A stretch of DNA of 62,378 nt, taken from Paenibacillus chondroitinus NBRC 15376 (GTDB lineage Bacteria; Bacillota; Bacilli; Paenibacillales; NBRC-103111). Positions 1 through 7,516 of this stretch are shown piece after piece (the first letter of the stretch is position 1; the number at the start of each line of letters is the position of its first letter). Position numbers and translations under genes: made by a program. The DNA lies in assembly GCF_004000765.1 (NCBI RefSeq), contig NZ_BILW01000038.1:1-62378 (forward strand), in the 5' to 3' direction. Under the pieces are notes generated by a model that saw only the letters and a program-made list of their open reading frames with translations, was not told the DNA's origin and made no database searches.

Positions 1-315
1 GCCGCATCCGGGGCAGCGCGCAGCGGCGCCGCGATCAAGCAAGCGGCCCCGCCACCGGGCCGCCAGGCAGCCGCTGATGAGGCGAAGCCTCAGCGGGTGT
101 TCGTCAAGATCTCGGCTGACTGCGAGCAGCCGGATAAGCTCTTGCAGCTGAAGGCGCTGCTCAAGCTGCACAAAGGGCCGCTCGCGGTTGCGCTTTTCTA
201 CGAAAGCAGCAACAAGCTTTTGGCCCTGAGCGACCAATATTTGATCGATCCTTCCAAGGATCTGATCCGGATGATTGAAACGATCATGGGTAAAGATTCC
301 GTAAGGGTGAAATAA
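1..315 (+). CDS. dnaE: DNA polymerase III alpha subunit, C-terminal end (partial)
   Basis: The reading frame is open from the first base of the window to the TAA at 313-315, so this is the 3' end of a longer gene (104 codons seen). The last ~70 residues (KISADCEQ..DKLLQLKALL..HKGPLAVALFY..., ending in a Met-Gly-Lys-x-Ser-Val-Arg-Val-Lys tail) resemble the extreme C-terminal domain of bacterial DnaE, the replicative polymerase alpha subunit. It is preceded by an Ala/Pro-rich, very GC-rich linker (residues 1-32 of the visible part). In Paenibacillus-like genomes dnaE lies upstream of the accDA-pyk block, which fits the neighbours. Identification rests on a short tail plus context, so it is probable rather than certain. 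Confidence 0.65.
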   Translation, partial: AASGAARSGAAIKQAAPPPGRQAAADEAKPQRVFVKISADCEQPDKLLQLKALLKLHKGPLAVALFYESSNKLLALSDQYLIDPSKDLIRMIETIMGKDSVRVK

Positions 316-385
316 AGCATGCTTCCTCTGCATATGAATAGGAACCCGGCATTTCAGGGTCATTCCATATGTAGGAGGGGGACTT

Positions 386-886
386 ATGACCGAACAACAT
401 ATGATCCAATTGCTGCAAAAACGCGGTGTGACGGTGGAACAAATTTCCGAAATTGTGTTCAAGCTGCAGAAGCCCTATAATGTTCATCTGACGGAACAAG
501 AGTGTACCGACAGTGTATTGGCTGTACTTGCCAAGCGGGAAGTGCAGTACACGCTGTACACGGGCATTGCACTGGATGAGCTGGCCGAGAAAAAGCTGCT
601 GCCCGAACCTCTGCAATCCATCCTTGAGGCAGATGAACCCTTGTTCGGTGTCGATGAAACATTGGCTCTAGGCATCGTACATGTATACGGAATGATTGGA
701 TTAACAAGCTTTGGCTACCTGGACAAAGAAAAGATGGGAATTATTCGGAGTCTCAACGATGATAAAAGCGCTGTGCATGTTTTTCTGGATGATTTAATTT
801 GCGGATTAGCGGCTGCTGCGTCTGCCAGAATCGCTCATCAGAATGAGCATGCGCCTGATTATAGCAGTAAATTACGTCTGGACTAA
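386..886 (+). CDS. phosphatidylglycerophosphatase A-like protein (YutG family)
   Basis: A 166-residue soluble-looking protein. The ATG follows a strong GTAGGAGGGGG ribosome binding site. The central and C-terminal part (DETLALGIVHVYGMIGLTSFGYLDKEK, then HVFLDDLICGLAAAASARIAH; both quoted in pieces) resembles the PgpA/YutG family, with a conserved acidic/His pattern near the end. Classical PgpA removes the 5'-phosphate of phosphatidylglycerophosphate. The YutG-type members of Bacillota lack the long membrane segments of the Gram-negative enzyme, so catalytic activity is not assured. The gene stands alone between dnaE and accDA, and its own terminator overlaps the stop codon. Confidence 0.6.
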   Translation: MTEQHMIQLLQKRGVTVEQISEIVFKLQKPYNVHLTEQECTDSVLAVLAKREVQYTLYTGIALDELAEKKLLPEPLQSILEADEPLFGVDETLALGIVHVYGMIGLTSFGYLDKEKMGIIRSLNDDKSAVHVFLDDLICGLAAAASARIAHQNEHAPDYSSKLRLD

Positions 887-915
887 CTTGTTAGTTCAGA
901 CTTCACTTTTTTTTT
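876..915 (+). terminator. rho-independent terminator overlapping the stop codon
   Basis: A 12-bp stem (876-887 with 890-901, one G-U pair, 2-nt loop) is followed after five bases by nine T (907-915). The stem starts inside the last codons of the PgpA-like gene, so its stop codon is part of the hairpin. Confidence 0.85.
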
Positions 916-930
916 CATGAACGTGCTCTG

Positions 931-960
931 TTGCGGGAAAAAGAGAAATTATGATATCAT
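931..960 (+). promoter_or_regulatory. candidate sigma-A promoter
   Basis: TTGCGG (931-936), 18-bp spacer, TATCAT (955-960). It lies just after the preceding terminator and ahead of the small protein-accD-accA-pyk run, so it could start that operon. Confidence 0.35.
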
Positions 961-1059
961 TATTCCATTGTGTGTGCCTATGCTTATTACAGGATGTTTA
1001 TTATCATCGTACTAAATGCCCTAATCCATGTAGCAGTACTTCATAGGAGGTTTTTTTTC

Positions 1060-1248
1060 ATGTGGACGGTGATATACATAGCTCCTACCGCGAAAATTGC
1101 AGAGCGGATTAAACAGAGGCTGACCGAAGAAGGATTTCTCGTACAAATAAGAGGCATCTCTTTATCCAAAAATCAGTTTGAAATTGTCGTTCCCGCAGGG
1201 GAAGTTGAAGAAGTACAAGAAGTACTCAATTCTATTTTACATAGATAA
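1060..1248 (+). CDS. small conserved-looking protein upstream of accD
   Basis: A 62-residue protein. The ATG at 1060 is chosen because CATAGGAGG lies 10 bases upstream; longer in-frame starts near 970 have no ribosome binding site. Predicted fold is alternating strand-helix-strand-helix (WTVIYIAPTAKIAERIKQ..., ending EVQEVLNSILHR), which recalls small ACT-like or DUF2007-like ligand-binding modules, but I do not recognise a function. It sits 67 bp upstream of accD on the same strand with no terminator between, so it is probably co-transcribed with the acetyl-CoA carboxylase genes. Confidence 0.7.
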   Translation: MWTVIYIAPTAKIAERIKQRLTEEGFLVQIRGISLSKNQFEIVVPAGEVEEVQEVLNSILHR

Positions 1249-1315
1249 TGAAAAGTAGAAGCAAGTAACCTGGCTTGTCAGAGATTCACGATAACAGCCA
1301 ATTAGAGGTGGAAAT

Positions 1316-2182
1316 GTGCTAAAGGATTTATTTCAAAAGCGTAAATACGCAACGATTCCTTCCGAGAAAACAAAAAGGGAAATTCCCGAAGGGTTAATGA
1401 ATAAATGCCCGAAATGCGGTACCATTCAAACGAGTAAAGAGCTAGAGAAAAACTTAAAAGTCTGTACAGCTTGCGGCTACCACTATCGTTTAAGCGCATT
1501 GGAACGTATTCAATTAACGCTCGATGAAGGCCAGATTCTGGAATACGATGCGGATATGATTTCTGAGGACCCTTTGCAGTTTCCTGATTATGTTGAGAAA
1601 TTAGATAAAGCGAAGAGCACGACGAAATTACAAGATGCGATTATTACCGGTGAAGGCACCATTGGCGGCTATCCGGTTGTGATTGCGGCAATGAGCTTTG
1701 ATTTCATGGGCGGATCACTTGGGTCCGTTGTAGGAGAGCGAATCACGAGAGCTGTTGAGGCTGCCATCGAGAAGAAAGTTCCTATTATTATTTATTCCAC
1801 TTCAGGTGGCGCTCGTATGCAAGAAAGCATTCTTAGTTTGATGCAAATGGCCAAAACAAGCGCAGCCTTATCCAAGCTGAGCAACGAAGGCGGGCTGTTT
1901 ATTTCCGTCATCACGGATCCGACTTTCGGCGGTGTATCCGCAAGCTTTGCGATGCTGGGTGACATTATTATCGCTGAACCAGCAGCGCCGTTTGGATTCA
2001 CAGGCCGCCGTGTTATTGAACAAACCATTAAACAAAAGCTGCCGGACAATTTCCAGACATCAGAATTCAATCTCGAGCATGGTCAGCTCGATAAGGTCGT
2101 ACCCCGCAAGGATTTGCGACCTACGTTAATCAAGCTGCTGGACATGCACGGAGTGAAGGGGGAAGCGACTTATGGCGGGTGA
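1316..2182 (+). CDS. accD: acetyl-CoA carboxylase carboxyltransferase beta subunit
   Basis: A 288-residue protein starting at GTG after AGAGGTGG. It is the beta half of the carboxyltransferase that moves CO2 from carboxybiotin to acetyl-CoA, giving malonyl-CoA for fatty acid synthesis. A four-cysteine zinc ribbon (CPKCGTIQ..., then CTACGYHY) lies near residues 25-50, followed by the crotonase-like carboxyltransferase core with the SGGARMQES and GGVSASFAMLGD stretches. Length is normal for the family. It overlaps accA by 11 bases, so the two subunits are translationally coupled, which suits their heterotetramer. Confidence 0.97.
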   Translation: MLKDLFQKRKYATIPSEKTKREIPEGLMNKCPKCGTIQTSKELEKNLKVCTACGYHYRLSALERIQLTLDEGQILEYDADMISEDPLQFPDYVEKLDKAKSTTKLQDAIITGEGTIGGYPVVIAAMSFDFMGGSLGSVVGERITRAVEAAIEKKVPIIIYSTSGGARMQESILSLMQMAKTSAALSKLSNEGGLFISVITDPTFGGVSASFAMLGDIIIAEPAAPFGFTGRRVIEQTIKQKLPDNFQTSEFNLEHGQLDKVVPRKDLRPTLIKLLDMHGVKGEATYGG

Positions 2183-3146
2183 AATGCCGTTTGAACAGCC
2201 GCTGGCGGAACTGAAGAGCAAAATTGCTGAACTGCGCAAATTTGGAGCAGAGAAGCAAATTGACTTTTCGGAAGAAATTCGCCGTTTGGAAGAAAGATAC
2301 GCAGAGCTTGAGGATGAACTTTATGCAAGTATGTCTTCTGCGGAAAAAATGCAATTGGCTCGTCATCCGCAAAGACCGACGACGATTGATTATATTTTAT
2401 CTATTTTTACTGATTTCATAGAGTTTCATGGAGATCGCTTGTATGGAGACGACCTTGCGATTGTAGGTGGACTAGCCAAATTTAACGGCATTCCCGTTAC
2501 GGTTGTCGGGCACCAAAAAGGGAAAGATACCAAGGATAATATTGCTCGCAACTTCGGTTGTCCGCACCCGGAAGGCTTCCGTAAGGCGCTGCGCATGATG
2601 CGCCAAGCGAACAAGTTTAATCGTCCAATTATTACGTTTATTGATACGAAGGGCGCATTCCCCGGGAATGCTGCTGAAGAGCGTGGTCAAGGAGAAGCGA
2701 TTGCCAGAAATTTGCTGGAAATGGCCTCTTTTCGCGTGCCGATCATCTGTATTGTTATTGGTGAAGGCGGCAGCGGCGGCGCGTTGGCATTAGGAGTTGG
2801 CAACAAGGTGTTGATGTTGGAAAATGCGATTTATTCGGTCATCAGTCCGGAAGGCGCGGCTTCCATCTTATATAAAGATGCTTCCAAAGCTTTACATGCG
2901 GCAGAAGCAATGAAAATTACGGCGGATCACATTAAGGATCTGAACGTCATTGACGGCATCATCCCAGAGCCAAAAGGCGGCGCACACCGTGATCTGGCTG
3001 CACAAGCAGAATTTATTAAAACAGCGATTTGGGAACAGCTTCAGCCTTTGCTAAGCTTGACCGAACAGGAGCTGTTAGAGGACCGTTACCGTAAATTTAG
3101 AGACATTGGTCGGTTCACATTCACTCAGGAGGGAAACCATGCGTAA
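2172..3146 (+). CDS. accA: acetyl-CoA carboxylase carboxyltransferase alpha subunit
   Basis: A 324-residue protein, partner of AccD. The N-terminal ~60 residues are the usual helical region (PLAELKSKIAELRKF, then a Glu-rich helix). The crotonase core follows, with GHQKGKDTKDNIARNFGCPHPEG and FIDTKGAFPGNAAEERGQ (quoted in pieces), typical of AccA acyl-CoA binding. The start ATG lies inside accD with a GGGGGAAG binding site. Its last codons overlap the pyk start by 8 bases, so accD, accA and pyk form one coupled unit that ties pyruvate formation to malonyl-CoA supply. Confidence 0.97.
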   Translation: MAGEMPFEQPLAELKSKIAELRKFGAEKQIDFSEEIRRLEERYAELEDELYASMSSAEKMQLARHPQRPTTIDYILSIFTDFIEFHGDRLYGDDLAIVGGLAKFNGIPVTVVGHQKGKDTKDNIARNFGCPHPEGFRKALRMMRQANKFNRPIITFIDTKGAFPGNAAEERGQGEAIARNLLEMASFRVPIICIVIGEGGSGGALALGVGNKVLMLENAIYSVISPEGAASILYKDASKALHAAEAMKITADHIKDLNVIDGIIPEPKGGAHRDLAAQAEFIKTAIWEQLQPLLSLTEQELLEDRYRKFRDIGRFTFTQEGNHA

Positions 3147-4893
3147 AACGAAAATTGTCTGTACCATTGGACCAGCAAGCGAATCACAAGAAAATTTGAA
3201 AAAACTCTTGTTAGCGGGAATGAATGTTGCCCGTCTCAACTTCTCCCATGGAGATTTTGAAGAGCATGGCGCACGTATCCGCAACCTTCGCGCTGCATCC
3301 GCTGAGACTGGCAAAGTAGCAGCTATCTTGCTTGATACGAAAGGACCGGAAATCCGTACCGGTAAATTAAAAGAAGAACCGATTGAGCTTGTTCAGGACA
3401 AGCACATTGTTTTGACAACAGAAGAAATTCTGGGCGATGCAGACCGTATCTCGGTTACTTACTCGGATCTGCCGCGTGACGTTGAAGTAGGATCCACGAT
3501 TCTGATCGATGACGGTTTGATTGGTCTTACTGTCGTTGACATTCGCGGAACTGAAATCGAGTGCCGTATCGTCAACGGCGGAACAATCAAAAGCAAAAAA
3601 GGCGTTAACGTGCCAGGCGTGAAAATCTCCCTTCCAGGTATCACAGAAAAAGATGCCAATGATATTATTTTCGGTATCGAGCAAGGTGTTGATTTCATCG
3701 CAGCTTCCTTCGTTCGTAAAGCGAGCGACGTTATGGAAATCCGTGAATTGCTGGAAAGACATAATGCAACGCACATCCAAATCATCAGTAAAATTGAAAA
3801 CCAAGAAGGCGTAGACAATCTGGATGAAATCCTTGAGGTTTCCGATGGTTTAATGGTTGCCCGTGGAGATCTTGGTGTTGAAATTCCAGCTGAAGATGTG
3901 CCGGTTGTTCAAAAGCAAATGATCAAAAAATGTAACATCGTTGGTAAACCGGTTATCACGGCAACGATGATGCTTGATTCCATGCAGCGCAACCCGCGTC
4001 CAACTCGCGCAGAAGCAAGTGACGTGGCGAACGCGGTATTCGACGGAACAGACGCAGTAATGTTGTCTGGTGAGACAGCTGCAGGGAAATACCCAGTTGA
4101 GTCCGTACAAACGATGGCTCGTATTGCTGAGCGTGCAGAAGAAGCTTTGGAATACAAAGAAATCTTCCTTCGTCAAGCGCAAGCACAACAAGTTACGGTT
4201 ACGGAAGCTATCTCTCAAGCAGTAGCTAACTCGGCACTGGAGCTTGGAGCGAAAGCGATTTTGACAGCTACAGAAAGTGGATATACAGCAAGAATGGTAT
4301 CCAAATACCGTCCAAAATCACCGATCATCGCGATTACACCAAGCGAGCAAGTGATCCGTCGTTTATCTCTCGTTTGGGGTGTTATCCCTGTAATGAGCGA
4401 ACAAGCCAAAACGACAGACGAGCTGTTCAATCTTGCTGTAGATAGCAGCATCAAAACAGGACTTGTATCTTTAGGTGATATCGTTGTTATCACGGCTGGT
4501 GTCCCTGTTGGACGCTCTGGAACAACGAACTTGATCAAAGTTCATCATGTTGGCGAAATGCTTGCCAAAGGTACTGGCATCGGTATGCAAACGGCTACGG
4601 GCATCGTTGTCACAGCTCGCACACCTGAAGAAGCTAATGCCAAAATGGTTGATGGAGCCGTGCTAGTTACGGTAACTACAGACAAAGAGTACATGCCGGC
4701 TGTACAAAGAGCTTCCGCGTTGATTACGGAAGTTGGCGGCATCACGTCTCATGCGGCTGTTGTTGCTCTTAGCTTGGGCATCCCGGTTATCGTAGGCGTT
4801 GAGAACGCGGTTGAACTCATTAAAGACGGTACAGAAGTTTCGATCTATCCGGAAGTAGGCATTATCTACTCTGGACAAGCGAGTGTTCTGTAG
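3139..4893 (+). CDS. pyk: pyruvate kinase with C-terminal PEP-utiliser domain
   Basis: A 584-residue enzyme making pyruvate and ATP from phosphoenolpyruvate and ADP. I start it at 3139 (MRKTKIVCTIGPAS) because AGGAGG lies 7 bases upstream; an earlier in-frame start at 3106 falls inside accA and has no binding site. Visible motifs are the N-terminal TIGPAS strand, MARGDLGVEIP, and the Mg/K-site region with SGETAAGKYP. After the usual ~475-residue kinase there is a ~110-residue extension with GGITSHAAVVALSLGIPVI, the phosphohistidine-domain-like segment found in Bacillus and Geobacillus enzymes. A terminator follows. Confidence 0.97.
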   Translation: MRKTKIVCTIGPASESQENLKKLLLAGMNVARLNFSHGDFEEHGARIRNLRAASAETGKVAAILLDTKGPEIRTGKLKEEPIELVQDKHIVLTTEEILGDADRISVTYSDLPRDVEVGSTILIDDGLIGLTVVDIRGTEIECRIVNGGTIKSKKGVNVPGVKISLPGITEKDANDIIFGIEQGVDFIAASFVRKASDVMEIRELLERHNATHIQIISKIENQEGVDNLDEILEVSDGLMVARGDLGVEIPAEDVPVVQKQMIKKCNIVGKPVITATMMLDSMQRNPRPTRAEASDVANAVFDGTDAVMLSGETAAGKYPVESVQTMARIAERAEEALEYKEIFLRQAQAQQVTVTEAISQAVANSALELGAKAILTATESGYTARMVSKYRPKSPIIAITPSEQVIRRLSLVWGVIPVMSEQAKTTDELFNLAVDSSIKTGLVSLGDIVVITAGVPVGRSGTTNLIKVHHVGEMLAKGTGIGMQTATGIVVTARTPEEANAKMVDGAVLVTVTTDKEYMPAVQRASALITEVGGITSHAAVVALSLGIPVIVGVENAVELIKDGTEVSIYPEVGIIYSGQASVL

Positions 4894-4904
4894 GATATAA
4901 ACGA

Positions 4905-4957
4905 AGAGGTTATCTAGAAAGGGTCAATAAGACCCCTGTCTGGATGGCCTCTTTTTT
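4905..4957 (+). terminator. pyk operon terminator
   Basis: AGAGG (4905-4909) pairs with CCTCT (4948-4952) around an inner GGGTC/GACCC hairpin, followed by a run of six T. Confidence 0.7.
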
Positions 4958-5007
4958 GTTTGGAGATGGAATCTGATGATCACCGTATATGAGTCGGAGA
5001 TACCCGA

Positions 5008-5186
5008 GGGAACTACGATCCGCTATTTTGCATATCAGTCGTGTTTTTGATGGGGGAGAGGAACTACGGTCCGTTATTCTGGCACTTTTAGTTGAAACAG
5101 GCGGATTTTAGGCGAAATAAAGCCCTGTAGTTCCCCATTTTCTATATAAAGGACTGATCCCGCCCAAATAGAGGACTCCAGTTCCC
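5008..5186. repeat. four-unit GGGAACTAC intergenic array (copy A)
   Basis: Four related units: 5008-5029 and 5060-5078 in forward sense (GGAACTACG..CCG.TATT), then 5115-5136 and 5166-5186 in reverse sense (AATA..G..CTCC/CTGTAGTTCCC). Unit starts are 52, 55 and 51 bp apart. A second full copy lies at 41631-41808 and a partial one at the right edge of the window. The arrangement is an imperfect inverted repeat of about 180 bp and no coding frame crosses it convincingly. It fills most of the 408-bp gap between pyk and the thioesterase gene. Confidence 0.75.
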
Positions 5187-5256
5187 TTTGCAATTTGGGG
5201 CAGAGGAGAATAGCGATTTTGTCCACAATCGCAAAAGAGAGTTCCTCCATCCACTA

Positions 5257-5265
5257 TGTTATACT
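5257..5265 (+). promoter_or_regulatory. extended -10 promoter for the thioesterase-fxsA genes
   Basis: TGTTATACT (TG at 5257-5258, TATACT 5260-5265) lies 37 bases upstream of the thioesterase ATG; no good -35 is visible. Confidence 0.4.
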
Positions 5266-5301
5266 TAGCACATAACGATATCTCAGGAGGAATGGATAAT
5301 C

Positions 5302-5754
5302 ATGAACGAGGAACACTGGTATCGGCACCAGCTGCGCGTGCGATATGCGGAAACGGATCAGATGGGTGTTGTGTATCATGCCAATTATTTGAACTGGTTC
5401 GAAATCGGGCGAACAGAGCTGATCAGGGAGCTTGGCTATCCTTACCGCAGAATTGAGGAACAAGGTCTGCTGCTTCCCGTCGTTGAAGCGGATCTGAAGT
5501 TTAAGAAGCCGGCTCGTTACGACGATTTGGTAATTGTTAACACTCGCGTGCTGGAGATGACCTCGGTGCGGATCCATTTTACCTATGAAATTCGTAAAGT
5601 GAACGAGGATATGACGGAAGGCTCAGAGGGGAATACGGGGGAATTACTTGTAACAGGAACAACGCGGCATGTTTGGGTGAATCCTTCTTGGAGGCCAGTA
5701 CGTATAGAGAAGGAAGCGCCGGAATTGTGGCAGCTGTTATCCAAGTACTCTTAA
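5302..5754 (+). CDS. acyl-CoA thioesterase, 4HBT/YbgC family
   Basis: A 150-residue hotdog-fold thioesterase, expected to hydrolyse acyl-CoA thioesters in the cytosol. The N-terminal VRYAETDQMGVVYHANYLNW carries the YbgC/4-hydroxybenzoyl-CoA thioesterase signature, with Asp in DQMGVVYH as the usual catalytic residue. FKKPARYDDLVIV is the conserved second strand pair. A loop near residues 105-115 (MTEGSEGNTGE) is a small insertion. AGGAGG lies 11 bases from the ATG. It runs into fxsA after 13 bases, so the two are likely co-transcribed. The natural substrate cannot be read from sequence. Confidence 0.88.
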   Translation: MNEEHWYRHQLRVRYAETDQMGVVYHANYLNWFEIGRTELIRELGYPYRRIEEQGLLLPVVEADLKFKKPARYDDLVIVNTRVLEMTSVRIHFTYEIRKVNEDMTEGSEGNTGELLVTGTTRHVWVNPSWRPVRIEKEAPELWQLLSKYS

Positions 5755-5767
5755 AGGGGATGGGCTT

Positions 5768-6163
5768 ATGCTTCGTATCATTCTTGCTATTTTCATCATA
5801 GTGCCTGCCATTGAAATTTCTGTGTTGATTGCGCTCGGTCATTTTATCGGCGGCTGGACGACATTCGGGCTTATTCTCTTAAGTGGTTTCCTGGGCATTT
5901 ATTTCGCTAAGCGCGAGGGGCGCAAAGTGTTGGAATATGCTCGATTCGAATGGTCACAAGGGCAACTGCCGGCACAGCAATTGCTGGATGGCATTTGTAT
6001 TTTCCTTGGCGGTATTTTGTTGATTACACCAGGCTTTATTACGGATATCTTCGGATTCCTGCTTGTTTTTCCGTATACGAGACCGATATTCAAAGTTATG
6101 CTTCTTGCACTGATCCAAAGACAGATTAGTAAAGGCAAAATTCATTGGATTAACCGAAGATAA
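5768..6163 (+). CDS. fxsA: FxsA family membrane protein
   Basis: A 131-residue membrane protein of the FxsA/YtzA type. Residues 1-45 form two hydrophobic segments split by HFIGGWTTFGLILLSGFLG, the family hallmark. A third membrane stretch (GGILLITPGFITDIFGFLLV, residues ~75-95) is followed by a basic tail. E. coli FxsA relieves F-plasmid exclusion of phage T7; its role in Gram-positive bacteria is unknown. The start has AAGGGG upstream. It is the last gene of the unit and converges on ytvI. Confidence 0.88.
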   Translation: MLRIILAIFIIVPAIEISVLIALGHFIGGWTTFGLILLSGFLGIYFAKREGRKVLEYARFEWSQGQLPAQQLLDGICIFLGGILLITPGFITDIFGFLLVFPYTRPIFKVMLLALIQRQISKGKIHWINRR

Positions 6164-6186
6164 GCCGCTTACAAGCAAACCATCAC

Positions 6187-6233
6187 AAAAAAAGCTCGAA
6201 CCCTCTTATTCAGAAGGTGCCGAGCCTTTTTTT
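6187..6233. terminator. bidirectional terminator between fxsA and ytvI
   Basis: A-run, GCTCG (6194-6198), inner CCTCT/AGAAGG arm, CGAGC (6221-6225), T-run. It reads as a terminator in both directions, and the ytvI stop codon lies inside it. Confidence 0.8.
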
Positions 6234-7342
6234 ATGTAGGTAGCGATATCATGAAAGATTCTTGCCCGATAAAATGCGGAGATGAGAATTAGGGAAACAG
6301 GCCCGATAATGAGCCCTAGAAGCCCGAACAGCTTTAGCCCCACAAACATCGCAATTAACGTAGCCAAAGGATCAAGACCGACGGAGGAGGCGAGCACTTT
6401 AGGCTCCATAATCTGTCTGGCTATCACGATGACGCCGTACAGGACACTAAGTCCGATCCCCAGAACCAGATTGCCTTGTGCAAAAAACACGTACAGGATC
6501 CACGGCACCATGACCGCGCCAGTTCCCAAGTAAGGCATTAAGTCTGCCAAACCTGTCAGTAAACCGATGGTGATGGCATAGTCGACACGCAGAACAAGCA
6601 AACCGATAATGACAACCAAAGCGGTCAGCGATACCAAGATAAGCTGTGCGCGTATGTACCCGAACAGAGCTTTTTGCAAATCGTTGCGAATCAATTGCGT
6701 GGTTTTGACGATGAGATCGGAGAAAATGCCTTTGTATCTTTGAATGAGTTGATACCAGTCTTTACTTATAAAGAAAGTAGCTAACATGATGATAATGGTA
6801 ATTGTTGCAATATTCGGCAGCGAGGTGAGCAAACTTTTCAGTGTGTTAAAGACATAATTAATAATAAATTTACTCACATCAGCAATGGAACCTGCCGTGG
6901 ACGAGAGGTTGTTATTAACGGTTTCCTGATATTTGGGGTTATTTTCAAAAAACTCATTGATTTTCTCGATCCAATCCTGGAAAGCTGTTGAATTGATAAA
7001 CACATTGAACTGCTCCACCCAACGGTTAATCTGAAGCTGCAGGGTATCCGCAAGCGATCCTAGTTCCACAACAATATTGGCAACCAGCAGGGTGATGGCC
7101 GTAACCATGGCCGCTAAAAAGAGAAGCATAGAGAAGCTGACGGCAAGCCATCGCGGAAATTTGAGCTTGAATTGAAAAAAATTCACAATTGGATTGAGCA
7201 TAAGCGCCAAAATCCAGCCAAAAATAAAAGGATAAATCAGTGGAATAACGTAGTAGAAAGCATAGGCGATTCCAGCTATGATTAAAGCCACCCAAATACC
7301 TCTGAAAATCTGGTGAACTAAGCGCGGATTGAGGATACCCAT
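6206..7342 (-). CDS. ytvI: AI-2E family / sporulation membrane protein YtvI
   Basis: A 378-residue membrane protein of the AI-2E/UPF0118 permease family. It has N-terminal paired membrane helices (residues 12-80), a long soluble middle region (about 95-165, NRWVEQFNVF.., ENNPKYQETV) and a C-terminal block of five helices with GLADLMPYLGTGAVMVPW, the family signature. In Bacillus the YtvI branch is linked to sporulation; others export AI-2 or act as Na+/H+ antiporters, so the exact substrate is open. Single gene, converging on fxsA and divergent from ppk. Confidence 0.85.
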   Translation of the reverse strand: MGILNPRLVHQIFRGIWVALIIAGIAYAFYYVIPLIYPFIFGWILALMLNPIVNFFQFKLKFPRWLAVSFSMLLFLAAMVTAITLLVANIVVELGSLADTLQLQINRWVEQFNVFINSTAFQDWIEKINEFFENNPKYQETVNNNLSSTAGSIADVSKFIINYVFNTLKSLLTSLPNIATITIIIMLATFFISKDWYQLIQRYKGIFSDLIVKTTQLIRNDLQKALFGYIRAQLILVSLTALVVIIGLLVLRVDYAITIGLLTGLADLMPYLGTGAVMVPWILYVFFAQGNLVLGIGLSVLYGVIVIARQIMEPKVLASSVGLDPLATLIAMFVGLKLFGLLGLIIGPVSLILISAFYRARIFHDIATYIKKGSAPSE

Positions 7343-7452
7343 CGTTCTTCTCTCCTTGATTCAGTTCCTTGTATTGTAACATGAACATGGATAAATACGG
7401 AAACGAACATCCATTTACAAAATCTTAATATAATAGTGAAGGGGGATCTGCA

Positions 7453-7481
7453 TTGTCGGTATTCCAGACACATAGTACAAT
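7453..7481 (+). promoter_or_regulatory. ppk promoter
   Basis: TTGTCG (7453-7458), 17-bp spacer, TACAAT (7476-7481), 36 bases upstream of the ppk ATG. Forty bases further up (7414-7430) there is a TTTACA-N5-TTAATA pair that resembles a PhoP half-array, but its position relative to a -10 differs from the phn promoters. Confidence 0.5.
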
Positions 7482-7516
7482 GAAACCATAAACTAGATCA
7501 TTTAATTGGAGGCTTT

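Noticed and set aside
3106..3138. Longer N-terminus for pyruvate kinase
   Set aside because: It overlaps accA by 41 bases and has no ribosome binding site; the start at 3139 fits the family and has AGGAGG.
7414..7430. PhoP box upstream of ppk (TTTACA-N5-TTAATA)
   Set aside because: Only two repeats, and the -10-like TATAAT overlaps the second repeat, unlike the phn promoters. Kept only as a weak remark.
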